A DNA stretch of 64,000 bases from assembly GCA_902791865.1 (NCBI GenBank), contig CADAXK010000006.1, positions 62,001 to 126,000 on the forward strand, in the 5' to 3' direction. A program made the translations under genes and the position numbers. The notes below the pieces were generated by a model that saw only the letters and a list, made by a program, of their open reading frames with translations, made no database searches and was not told the origin of the DNA. Within the stretch, counting starts at the first letter, position 1, and each line of letters starts with the position of its first letter. Source of the DNA: an uncultured Bacteroidia bacterium (GTDB lineage: Bacteria > Bacteroidota > Bacteroidia > Bacteroidales > ML635J-15). This document shows positions 8,091 to 15,212 of the stretch, one piece after another.

Positions 8091-8345
8091 AAAAAAAGCC
8101 GATAGAAAAACTAACGGCTAAAAAATCAACTGCTACTATTGAGTTTTTAATAGAATCCGTTGAGTACCCCTACTCACAACGGGGAGAGTCGCCCATAGCA
8201 ACCGCTATTCACGGCACTCAAAATTAGATTCCACTTGAACAACCCCCGACTTTCGGACATCCTATCCGCCAGCCACAAGGGGAAAATGCGCCCTACATTA
8301 ATTGCCAACCGTCAAGTAACCTCACCCAGTTGGGGGTATTGTTCG
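8091..8345 (-). ncRNA. Minus-strand structured RNA between units 1 and 2
   Basis: Read on the minus strand, TATCTTTG (8358-8351) is a -7 element with a weak -33 box. The RNA would start near 8345. GAACAA plus CCCCC near its 5' end (8344-8332) pairs with GGGGG plus TTGTTC (8247-8237), an 11-bp stem with a two-base bulge closing a 108-nt domain. Downstream are hairpins ATAGC/GCTAT and GTTGTGAGTA/TACTCAAC. It ends with AGCCGwTAG/CTAwCGGCT (8119-8097) and a run of seven T (8097-8091). No credible coding frame. It is not recognisably tmRNA, RNase P or 6S RNA. Confidence 0.65.
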
Positions 8346-8435
8346 GACGGCAAAGATACAAAGAAACTGGTAATTTTCGCTAACAAATGCAAAAAAAGTG
8401 TGTAATATCATAAAAAAGCATTATATTTGCACCCG

Positions 8436-8538
8436 ATAAGACATCACGCTTCGTGTACACGAGCCGAGGTTTAGTGGTTGTGCTACGGCGTTTGCAGGTG
8501 CGTGGAAGCCCCACACGATGCGAAGTAGATGTTTTTTT
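8436..8538 (+). ncRNA. Structured RNA unit 2 of the array
   Basis: TATATTTG at 8422-8429, with a weak TGTG at the right 19-base distance, predicts a start near 8436. The RNA is closed by a split stem: ACATC (8441-8445) with GATGT (8528-8532) and CTTCG (8449-8453) with CGAAG (8521-8525), followed by a T run that makes the closing stem double as terminator. The palindrome CGTGTACACG (8452-8461) and the 43-nt module shared with unit 1 (8457-8499) lie inside, then a GTGG/CCAC hairpin. Function unknown. Confidence 0.72.
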
Positions 8539-8569
8539 GCCAGTAAAAAATAGCATTACATTTGCAACG

Positions 8570-8772
8570 CGGAGGGTAGAGCGAGAAATCGCAGCCCACC
8601 GTTCCAAAAAAATGGTTGTTATGTTCGGTAAAAATTGGTGTTGCCCAATCTCTGACAACCATTTGCCTGTTATGCTCGGTAAAAATAGGAGTTACCCACC
8701 ATAACAGTTCCTTTAACGAGAAGCTTGTAAATTTCCATTGTCATTGTGACCGGACAACGCTTCTTGTTTTTT
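8570..8772 (+). ncRNA. Structured RNA unit 3 of the array, with duplicated hairpin
   Basis: The promoter is TTTG (8536-8539) and TACATTTG (8557-8564). The RNA begins with a three-part hairpin, CGG/CCG, GGG/CCC and GCGA/TCGC capped by a GAAA tetraloop (8570-8601). Two related hairpins follow: AATGGTTGT/ACAACCATT (8611-8663) and CTGTTATG/CATAACAG (8667-8707), each enclosing a copy of a 29-nt repeat (8619-8647 and 8670-8698). It ends in CGAGAAGC (8717-8724) with GCTTCTTG (8759-8766) plus a T run to 8772, enclosing GTCA/TGAC. No plausible coding frame. Confidence 0.75.
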
Positions 8773-8810
8773 GTTTTGGCAGTAAAAAATAATAGCATTA
8801 CCTTTGCAAC

Positions 8811-8983
8811 GATAAGGAAAGCCGACACTGAGGACACGATAATTCGGTAACAGCTTGTCGGAGCTGTTCAACGCCGTTGTAAAGTGCTGAGGATTCAGCG
8901 TTATCTGTCCTTCCTTTATCATATAACAAGGCGAAATGTAAATCCCAAGACAATTGTGTCGGGCATCCCTCCCTTGTTTTTTT
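8811..8983 (+). ncRNA. Structured RNA unit 4 of the array, with possible pseudoknot
   Basis: TTTG (8775-8778), 20 bases, TACCTTTG (8799-8806) gives a start near 8812. GATAA-GGAA (8811-8819) pairs with TTCC-T-TTATC (8911-8920), closing a 110-nt domain. Inside, AACAGCT/AGCTGTT (8849-8868) has the loop TGTCGG, which is complementary to CCGACA at 8822-8827. Hairpin GCTGA-GGAT-TCAGC is at 8886-8899. The 3' terminator AACAAGG/CCTTGTT (8925-8978) encloses ATG/CAT, CCC/GGG and GACA/TGTC steps like those of unit 3. Confidence 0.73.
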
Positions 8984-9020
8984 ATTTTGGCCGTAACAAA
9001 AAAATCTGCTACTTTTGCAC

Positions 9021-9103
9021 AAACCGACGTGGCATGGGCGTTTCGGGCGTTACAGTTAGGGGTCTTACTCTTTAAGGCATCTATCCCACGCAACGGTTTT
9101 TTT
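9021..9103 (+). ncRNA. Structured RNA unit 5 of the array
   Basis: TTTG (8986-8989), 20 bases, TACTTTTG (9010-9017) predicts a start near 9023. The short RNA is closed by AAACCG (9021-9026) with CGGTTT (9094-9099) and CGTGG (9028-9032) with CCACG (9086-9090), and finishes in a T run (9097-9103). The middle (about 9035-9080) shows no strong stem by eye. It is the last unit before the iteron-like region. Confidence 0.68.
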
Positions 9104-9162
9104 GACTGCCAATGGCGATAATCACAGAAAAACAATATTTCAATCGAAAATTCCGCAAAAAA

Positions 9163-9366
9163 GTGTAACCGTAACTAATAGGGATAATCTTTTTATTTAT
9201 AAATAGTTACGAGGTTACAGTTTTGAGTTACACAAATTTTGGAAACCGTAACAGGTTACAGTTTTGGAGTATCAAAAAAAGTGTAACGAAAGTGTAACCA
9301 AAAGTGTAATCAAGATAATATTATTGATTTCCAATATTTTACAATAATAGGTTACAGAGTTACACT
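9163..9366. repeat. Iteron-like repeats, candidate replication origin
   Basis: About ten copies of a GTGTAAC/GTTACA(c/g) word occur in both orientations. AGTGTAAy copies start at 9280, 9291 and 9303, one GTGTAAC lies at 9163, GGTTACAG copies are at 9213, 9254 and 9350, and AGTTACAC copies at 9226 and 9358. GGTTACAGTTTTG is present twice. An A/T-rich stretch with few G/C (9315-9348) lies between clusters. The position just downstream of a primase-helicase gene, with clustered short repeats and an easily melted segment, is the usual form of an iteron origin. An alternative is a set of operator or recombinase sites. Confidence 0.6.
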
Positions 9367-9416
9367 TTTTTTCCGAAAAATTGAGATATAAAACATAAAC
9401 ATTATTCAACCGTCAC

Positions 9417-9454
9417 AAAAAAAGAAACGACCGTTAACACCTAACAGCCGTTTC
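9417..9454 (-). terminator. Intrinsic terminator of the primase operon
   Basis: On the minus strand GAAACG (9454-9449) pairs with CGTTTC (9429-9424), with GTTA/TAAC inside, followed by a run of seven T (9423-9417). It lies about 30 bases after the primase-helicase stop. Confidence 0.75.
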
Positions 9455-9485
9455 TACCAATCTTCTTTCATAATCTTAATCTACT

Positions 9486-12251
9486 TTATAAAAATTCCCT
9501 TACCTTTTCGCCCTTTGTCTGAATATATATGTACTGCTGACTACACCCATTTACATTTCTAATGATTCGGTCTGGGTTTGACGGTGAGCAAAGTTCTTTG
9601 GGATTAAAACATACGATGTAGTCACTGTTGTTCTTGCAGTACGATTTTACCGCCTTTGTAAATTTTGCCGATGACCAGCCTCTAATATTGGTGGCGTTCT
9701 CGAAGTCTCGCATCGCAACTTCCTTTAGCACGCCATTGTTTACATTGCTACTGTCTGGAGCAAAATATGCAGAAGCCCATTCGCTGAACTGCGTTCCCAT
9801 GATAGCAAGGTTCATTCGCTTGTTGATACTTGACATTATAGGTTCTACAACTATGTTTGATGCTGACATTTTCAGATAGAACTGCAAACAGTCAACGAGA
9901 AAATTATAGTCTGCGTTCCAGTCGGATTCTGAATATTGCTCATTATAAAGTTCATAGCCGAAATCGTCTGAAATCTGCCGTGTTTCACGGTAATCGTTAT
10001 CGTCTGTGCGCTTGTGGTAGTAGTCGCTGATGGGGACGAAAAGGATTCTTCGCAAGGTGCTTTCATCGTTGCGGTTCGGTGCAAAGTTCGATGAAATCAT
10101 AAGTTTGGGGCTGTCCTTAAAGTCTATCTCCTTGCTGTCCTTGTGCTTTGCGTTGATAGACATATTGCCAGTTGCAAGCGTATAGAACGAATCGAAGTCG
10201 AAATACTTTGTTGCATCGTCAATATAAAGGATGTCGGTGTATTCGCTTACTCGGTCAAGATAATGCTGATTCTCGGTGAGATGCCGATTCCTGCCGTCAA
10301 GTGTAACAGTCGGCTTCAAGGTCTGCAACATAGATACAATGAATGATTTACCGCTTCCGCCCGATGATGTTTCATCTTCAATTACCTTATTCTCAAGCAA
10401 CCAGCATATTCTTGCCAGTCGCCTGTCCTTATAGGAGTGCAACATATATCCGATTGAGTAAATTCTGTTGAGCAGACAGCGTACTTGTTCCTCTCGTTCC
10501 TCGTCCGTCAACCTTGCACCTTGCACACTGAATTTGAAATCCTTTCGGTATGCCTTGTTTTTCGTTTCGTCCTGGTCGCACTGTTCTTCCAGTTCCTTAC
10601 GCCAATGCAGACGGCAGGAATTGATATTGAAGCGGAAAAAGTGTGAAGAAAGGTCAAGGGGCGTGAATTGAAATGCACCGTTGGAATATTCGGCAATAAA
10701 TGACGGTTTGGTTCTTCGGAATGTATGACGGCAAATGTCCTTTGCCCACACATGGTTGCCAACTTCGTACTTCTGCCGAATTTCCTTTACCTCGTCCGAA
10801 CTTACAACGACTGCTGTGTTGTCAAAATATAATGTCTGCGAGTTTATTGTATGGTTTCGGAAATTTACCTTGTCGGTAATGTCGCGGAGGGCATCTATCG
10901 AGTGCTTTACATTCCTTGAAGTGGTCAACAACCTCTGAACATCAAGCCCTAACATTTTGTCCTCAACAAACTGTCTTGTGAACGATACAATCTCCTCCTC
11001 AACGACCTCGTTAACCACATATCCATCAACTCTGACCAGTACAAATTTCTTGTTCTGTCGGTCTATGATTTTGCCGAAGCCGTTCACTTCAAGAAAGTGG
11101 GTGAGGAATACGGGTTGAAGTTCAGCGCAAATGCTTGTCTTGGTTGTGCGGTAAGTCCAGAACTTACAGGCTTTGGCCATTGTAAGCAATTTTTTGAAGT
11201 CGGAGAATTTTGGGTGTAGGTCGCACCAGTCGCGAAAATCCTTGCAGGGATTGCCCCTGTGGTCTTTACGCAACAACAGTGAAGACGGCAATTCTACTGT
11301 ATATAAATCAAGGTGTTTGAGAGCCTTTGCCCTCGCCATACGCAAACCTGTATCGTCAATGTCGGGAACATTATAGACCTTTTCGCACATCTTCAACAGT
11401 TCTTCCATCTGCTCTGCGCTGAAATCTGCCGTTTCCGAATTGAACCATATCGGAGCATAGCCACGAGCTGCACAACATAACGCATCTCGCTCTCCACTAC
11501 AAATGACACATTCGGGTAATTTCTTGCTACTGGTACTTTCTTCGCCCTCGCTTGCTTCCGACTGGAGTTTTCTGTATTTGAGTTTCAGTTCGTAAAGACC
11601 ATTGATATAATTCTGTGGCTTCTCTCCTCGATAAAAGAACCTAAAAGCCTTGTCCTGTGCCAGTGGCTGATACACCTTGTAGAAATAAGAACCGCTATCT
11701 GTGTGGCATTCGCGTATGAAGATTGGATAAGTATCGGTAGAACTGACAGTTGTTGTCTTGCCATCCTTTGTTGTAGAATAGGACACAAGGGACAACCAAG
11801 AAAGATTGTCGCAGGTTTCCTGCTTGACACCGCTTCCCAACAATCTCAGTTCATCGTGAGAAAAACATTCTTTCTGCACAAACGAAAAGTAGCCTTCTGA
11901 TTCTTCTTGTGTTGCAGGTCGGCTCTTTATGCTTGGTTTGTTTTCCGAAATGCCATAATCGGCAATGCCATACCACGAAGCGATAATTTTTAATGCCGAT
12001 TGAAAATCACAGTTTTCCTCTTGCATTACCAAATCAACTGGCGACTTTGCCTTACTCTCCTCGCCAAAGTCTGTAACATACCATACTCCGTTGTATTGCT
12101 TGCAGTGTGCCGATGGGGTGCGCTCGTCACGAATCTTGAACGGCTTTCCCTGTTGGTTTGCTGTCGGGTAATAGTGGCTTATGATGTCAAAGCCATTGTC
12201 AGTCTTGGTGTATATCTGTTCTAACAATTTGTTTTCCATAGAATTATACAT
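9486..12251 (-). CDS. Primase-helicase (Toprim and SF3 helicase) of the element
   Basis: 921 residues if translation starts at the ATG at 12249-12251, whose A overlaps the upstream stop (TAATG), a strong coupling signal. Residues about 20-110 resemble a DnaG-type N-terminal domain (KIRDERTPSAHCK, VWYVTDFG) but lack the usual zinc cysteines. A Toprim-like part follows (CVICSGERDALCCAARG, then VPDIDDTG) with the acidic residues expected. The C-terminal half is an SF3/D5-type helicase: Walker A SSGGSGKS (K635), Walker B ILYIDDAT, and PKLMISSNF as motif C. Such proteins prime and unwind DNA at element origins. The iteron-like region lies directly downstream. This supports autonomous replication after excision. 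Confidence 0.88.
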   Translation of the reverse strand: MYNSMENKLLEQIYTKTDNGFDIISHYYPTANQQGKPFKIRDERTPSAHCKQYNGVWYVTDFGEESKAKSPVDLVMQEENCDFQSALKIIASWYGIADYGISENKPSIKSRPATQEESEGYFSFVQKECFSHDELRLLGSGVKQETCDNLSWLSLVSYSTTKDGKTTTVSSTDTYPIFIRECHTDSGSYFYKVYQPLAQDKAFRFFYRGEKPQNYINGLYELKLKYRKLQSEASEGEESTSSKKLPECVICSGERDALCCAARGYAPIWFNSETADFSAEQMEELLKMCEKVYNVPDIDDTGLRMARAKALKHLDLYTVELPSSLLLRKDHRGNPCKDFRDWCDLHPKFSDFKKLLTMAKACKFWTYRTTKTSICAELQPVFLTHFLEVNGFGKIIDRQNKKFVLVRVDGYVVNEVVEEEIVSFTRQFVEDKMLGLDVQRLLTTSRNVKHSIDALRDITDKVNFRNHTINSQTLYFDNTAVVVSSDEVKEIRQKYEVGNHVWAKDICRHTFRRTKPSFIAEYSNGAFQFTPLDLSSHFFRFNINSCRLHWRKELEEQCDQDETKNKAYRKDFKFSVQGARLTDEEREEQVRCLLNRIYSIGYMLHSYKDRRLARICWLLENKVIEDETSSGGSGKSFIVSMLQTLKPTVTLDGRNRHLTENQHYLDRVSEYTDILYIDDATKYFDFDSFYTLATGNMSINAKHKDSKEIDFKDSPKLMISSNFAPNRNDESTLRRILFVPISDYYHKRTDDNDYRETRQISDDFGYELYNEQYSESDWNADYNFLVDCLQFYLKMSASNIVVEPIMSSINKRMNLAIMGTQFSEWASAYFAPDSSNVNNGVLKEVAMRDFENATNIRGWSSAKFTKAVKSYCKNNSDYIVCFNPKELCSPSNPDRIIRNVNGCSQQYIYIQTKGEKVREFL

Positions 12252-12538
12252 TAAAAGAAAACAATCAAGAATAAAAACAATATTTGAATCCAAACATCGA
12301 ATAGAGCTTCCTTTCGTGCCGATGCCGAAATCTCATCCAGTTCCTTACCTCTGTCTATAAGATATTTATTTACAAAAAGCAATTGGTTATAACTGGATTT
12401 TGGATTGGCTCTTACTACATTGGCTATTTCCTCACGAAGCAGTTCCAACTCAAAATGCAAATCTGACGAAGCCTTCTTGTCCTCAATATCAATTACGACC
12501 AAAGCGACAGTCCAATCAATTATTCCCTTTTTGTTCAT
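12251..12538 (-). CDS. Small protein with C-terminal membrane helix
   Basis: 95 residues, overlapping the zinc-finger gene upstream by 23 bases and the primase-helicase gene by one base. The first 75 residues are charged and helical (FELELLREEIANVVRANPK), and the last 15 are strongly hydrophobic (WIQILFLFLIVFF), as in a tail anchor. I do not recognise the family. The tight overlaps suggest a role in replication or maintenance of the element, perhaps membrane tethering, but that is inference only. Confidence 0.6.
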   Translation of the reverse strand: MNKKGIIDWTVALVVIDIEDKKASSDLHFELELLREEIANVVRANPKSSYNQLLFVNKYLIDRGKELDEISASARKEALFDVWIQILFLFLIVFF

Positions 12539-13418
12539 AACTTTCTTCCTTATTTGTTTCTACTCCGTTATTTACCTCTTCCTCCGTTGCTGTGGGCATT
12601 TCTGCTGCCGTTGCTTTTGGCTTTGGACGGTTTAATGCTACCCATATTTTACGCGCGACATCGGGGTTGAGTTCGATGCGGTGTAGAATATCTGCGGTAA
12701 ACATTTTCGTTTGGTCGGGCAAATTTACCAGCCATTCTGCAAGGTTTAAGACATCTTCGCTGTATTGGGGCATTGTGTCAACCTCAACCTCTGGCAATGC
12801 TGCTTGTGCTTCATTCTTTTCTTCTGCAAACGAAGCATTTATGAATCCAGTAAGCCCATCAGTGTTTACTCCCTTACTTGCAAGAATGCCTTGGGCTGCA
12901 ACCATCAGACCCCTAAGCAAATCTTTCTGCTGAGAGTTCTTCAACTCTGCAAGTTCTTCATCAAGGCTGTTGGATTCATCCTCGGCATCAGAGAGTTTGT
13001 CACTCAATTCCTTGTTTTCGGACTGCAACTTTGCGACCTGCTCTTGTAAAGACAATTTCTCCTTGTTGAGAGAATCTATCCTTGTCTGCATTGTAAACTG
13101 TTGAAGTTGCAGTTTGTTTTCGTAATCTTGAACGAGATTGCGCCTTTCCATATCGGCAACCGTCCGTGCGTTCTCCAATTGTACAGCACCAAGCAAACCA
13201 AGACCGTTATAATTATTATAGGTGTCATTACCTTTTTGTTGCGTGTCGTGGGTGTCGTGTCGGTTATACTCATTGGTTTCCTGCGGATTAGCATTAGCCG
13301 TTACAGATACGCCAGCCCTTTGCCGATACGCTTTTGTCTTACAAGCGTTACTGCAATACAGGTGGTCGTCACGTCTTGGTTCAAACTCCTTGTTACAGAC
13401 TGGGCAGATTTTAGTCAT
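12516..13418 (-). CDS. Zinc-finger and coiled-coil protein of the replication operon
   Basis: 300 residues. The N-terminus holds a C-x2-C-x13-C-x3-C zinc finger (C5, C8, C22, C26 in ICPVCNKEFEPRRDDH and YCSNACK), followed by a low-complexity Asn/Thr stretch. Residues about 85-165 are a long coiled coil (QEQVAKLQSENKELSDKLSD). A compact C-terminal domain (LAEWLVNLPDQTKMF, VARKIWVALNRP) ends in a charged tail. DNA or RNA binding through the finger with dimerisation by the coil is likely. It overlaps both neighbours in the operon. No enzyme motif is visible, and no relaxase motif is present. Confidence 0.65.
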   Translation of the reverse strand: MTKICPVCNKEFEPRRDDHLYCSNACKTKAYRQRAGVSVTANANPQETNEYNRHDTHDTQQKGNDTYNNYNGLGLLGAVQLENARTVADMERRNLVQDYENKLQLQQFTMQTRIDSLNKEKLSLQEQVAKLQSENKELSDKLSDAEDESNSLDEELAELKNSQQKDLLRGLMVAAQGILASKGVNTDGLTGFINASFAEEKNEAQAALPEVEVDTMPQYSEDVLNLAEWLVNLPDQTKMFTADILHRIELNPDVARKIWVALNRPKPKATAAEMPTATEEEVNNGVETNKEESYEQKGNN

Positions 13419-13713
13419 GGCTACCTCCTTTCTCCTTTAAGATACGCATTACATCTGCTTTGCGGTAGCGGACTTTTCTTCCCACATGAACTGGCAAAAG
13501 ATACTTCTCTCTTTCCCACCGCCACAAAGTTGGTAAGGTAATATCCAACATCTCCGATACTACCTTGCGTGAAAGGTAGGTTTCGGAATCACGGTCTTTC
13601 GTGCGTTCAATGACGCTCGAAATTAAATCTTCGGCTGCTTGTTTTAAGTCCGTTGCCGAAATGACATACATTGGTATTGTCGCTGGACTTGTAAGAAACT
13701 GTTGTGTTTCCAT
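13411..13713 (-). CDS. Excisionase-type HTH_17 DNA-binding protein
   Basis: 100 residues from METQQFLTSP; a start 10 codons earlier is possible but adds a Lys/Phe-rich stretch without conserved character. The C-terminal half, YLSRKVVSEMLDITLPTLWR with WEREKYLLPVHVGRKVRYRK and ADVMRILKEK, is the winged-helix domain of the HTH_17/Xis family. It heads the operon that includes the zinc-finger protein and primase-helicase. It may be the excisionase or the regulator of the operon. Inverted CTCGAT repeats directly upstream are candidate binding sites. Confidence 0.8.
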   Translation of the reverse strand: METQQFLTSPATIPMYVISATDLKQAAEDLISSVIERTKDRDSETYLSRKVVSEMLDITLPTLWRWEREKYLLPVHVGRKVRYRKADVMRILKEKGGSHD

Positions 13714-13744
13714 TTTAATAAATTTAAAATTAAACTTAACCATC

Positions 13745-13781
13745 CTCGATAAATCAAGGGCAGTATCGAGCGTTTCTCGAT
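13745..13781. promoter_or_regulatory. Inverted CTCGAT repeats, candidate operator of the replication operon
   Basis: ATCGAG (13765-13770) and CTCGAT (13776-13781) form an inverted pair around five bases, and a further CTCGAT lies at 13745-13750. They stand just upstream of the start codon of the HTH gene, where an autoregulator would bind. No clear TAnnTTTG promoter is visible here, so the exact promoter is unknown. Confidence 0.45.
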
Positions 13782-13976
13782 GATGCGAAATTACGCCAAT
13801 ATTTCGGCATATTTAATTGATAATCAACAAATAAGCGCACTTTTTAATTTAAGCCGTTTTTGCAAGGGAGATATGTCTATTTCTCCTAATTTATTAAGCG
13901 ACCCTTCTTCTTTTCGCACTTATCACAAGCATAAGGGGCTTATATTACCTCAAATATCAAGCAAGGGTATAGAATC

Positions 13977-14016
13977 AAAAAAGGCTCAAAAACGGAATTA
14001 AACCAGTTGTTGAGCC
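13977..14016 (-). terminator. Intrinsic terminator after the integrase-cargo transcript
   Basis: On the minus strand GGCTCAA (14016-14010) pairs with TTGAGCC (13989-13983), followed by six T (13982-13977). It lies 22 bases after the stop of the 386-residue gene and closes the integrase transcript. Confidence 0.75.
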
Positions 14017-14038
14017 TAAAAAAGTCATTTTTTTGAAT

Positions 14039-15199
14039 CTACTCTACTTTTTCACATAAAAACTCGTGCCAATTCTTGTAATTCTCCCAGTAGCACATAT
14101 CTATATACTCAAATCTTTTTAATGTTGTACCAAATCTGAGTGCCATTTCATATACAGATTTTAGATACTCAATACTACGCGCATTTTTACAATCATTGGC
14201 AACTTTTGTGTTTTTATTCAAGTCAACGGAATTATACTCTCCTGCTTTGTAATTAAGATATATCTGATAATTCTCTTTGAGATAGGCAGAATAATTGATT
14301 TCAAAATTTTCCGTTTTGTCCAGGCAAGCACCGTTTTTATTGAGGGAATCAACTATATACTCTACGAATTTCTCAAGTTTCTCCTTTTCCGTATTTTCCG
14401 TAGTCTTCCTCTTTCTCTTATTTCTGTTTTCGGCACTTTTATATAATACTTCCTTTGAAGCATTCCATCTTTTCAACAACTCGCTATCTTTCGTCCCTTT
14501 ACCTTTTGAACTTTTCTTATCGACACATTCCTTTAAGATTGCTTCCGCTTCGTACAATACAATAAAGTTATCCTTGACATATTTGTTTAATACCTCATCT
14601 AACTCATTCCGTGCGGTATCACCTGTGGCATATTCGTACAATATTGGCTTTAATTTGTCCAATGCAATTACATCTGTAACATATTTGTTTGATATTGCAC
14701 CTAATTCATTTAATGCAATAATATTATTAATAATGTATTTCAAATCAGATATTCTTTCTTTCTTTTCCGCCCTCTCCCTAATTTTACTATATAATTTCAG
14801 ATTGGCTATGAATAACAGAAGCAACTCAAAACCAGTAAAAAAGAAACCTTTATTCTCAATATTATTGAATGGGTTAGGAATATCCAAATCGCCAATATTT
14901 TCTTTTACATATTCAACATTTGTTATAAATTGTTCAACTTCAAATGTATCATGCGTTCTTCTATCCCCTTTCTTCATAGCCAATTGATAAACAAACTCCG
15001 CTGCTTCATTCCATTTGTCAATCTGACCAGATTCGTTAGCTTTTCCCAACAGTCTTTTAGCCAAATTCTCTATAACAGTTGGGGCTTCATCTTGTATGGA
15101 TTCATAAAACCACTCTTTTATATATTCCCATTCTTCTTTCTCAATTATTTCAATTGTCCTCTGTGCCTTTTCTGCTTTTTTTATGAAATCTTCAAGCAT
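14039..15199 (-). CDS. Unknown 386-residue helical protein with 18-residue repeats
   Basis: Lysine-, glutamate- and asparagine-rich, predicted almost wholly helical. A hydrophobic stretch near residue 120 (FFFTGFELLLLFIAN) could be buried or membrane-associated. Residues about 162-240 hold four degenerate repeats of 17-18 residues, each with the pattern (A/L)xxEL(x)3-4 followed by KYVxD or YEYxxxD, for example ALNELGAISNKYVTDV. A basic linker (RNKRKRKTTEN) separates this from a C-terminal helical region. It lies 13 bases downstream of the integrase gene and before the operon terminator, the usual place for cargo. I do not recognise it; defence or element-control functions are possible but unsupported. 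Confidence 0.6.
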   Translation of the reverse strand: MLEDFIKKAEKAQRTIEIIEKEEWEYIKEWFYESIQDEAPTVIENLAKRLLGKANESGQIDKWNEAAEFVYQLAMKKGDRRTHDTFEVEQFITNVEYVKENIGDLDIPNPFNNIENKGFFFTGFELLLLFIANLKLYSKIRERAEKKERISDLKYIINNIIALNELGAISNKYVTDVIALDKLKPILYEYATGDTARNELDEVLNKYVKDNFIVLYEAEAILKECVDKKSSKGKGTKDSELLKRWNASKEVLYKSAENRNKRKRKTTENTEKEKLEKFVEYIVDSLNKNGACLDKTENFEINYSAYLKENYQIYLNYKAGEYNSVDLNKNTKVANDCKNARSIEYLKSVYEMALRFGTTLKRFEYIDMCYWENYKNWHEFLCEKVE

Positions 15200-15212
15200 A
15201 ATTCCAGTATTT

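Noticed and set aside
8091..8345. tmRNA, RNase P RNA or 6S RNA identity for the minus-strand RNA
   Set aside because: No CCA end or tag frame, no RNase P core words and no 6S-type rod; left unassigned.
8453..8704. An 83-codon plus-strand open frame across units 2 and 3
   Set aside because: It begins inside the 43-nt shared module, runs through a terminator and a promoter, and reads as no known protein.
7916..9103. Retron or reverse-transcriptase-associated RNA
   Set aside because: No reverse transcriptase gene is in the element or nearby, and no msr/msd-type inverted repeat pair is seen.
8713..9135. A 140-codon minus-strand open frame across RNA units 3 to 5
   Set aside because: Its composition is erratic, it runs antisense through three terminators and two promoters, and it has no family resemblance. 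The base-paired structures explain the region better.
12516..13418. Relaxase or mobilisation protein
   Set aside because: No histidine triad, no tyrosine motif of MOB families; only a zinc finger and a coiled coil are visible.
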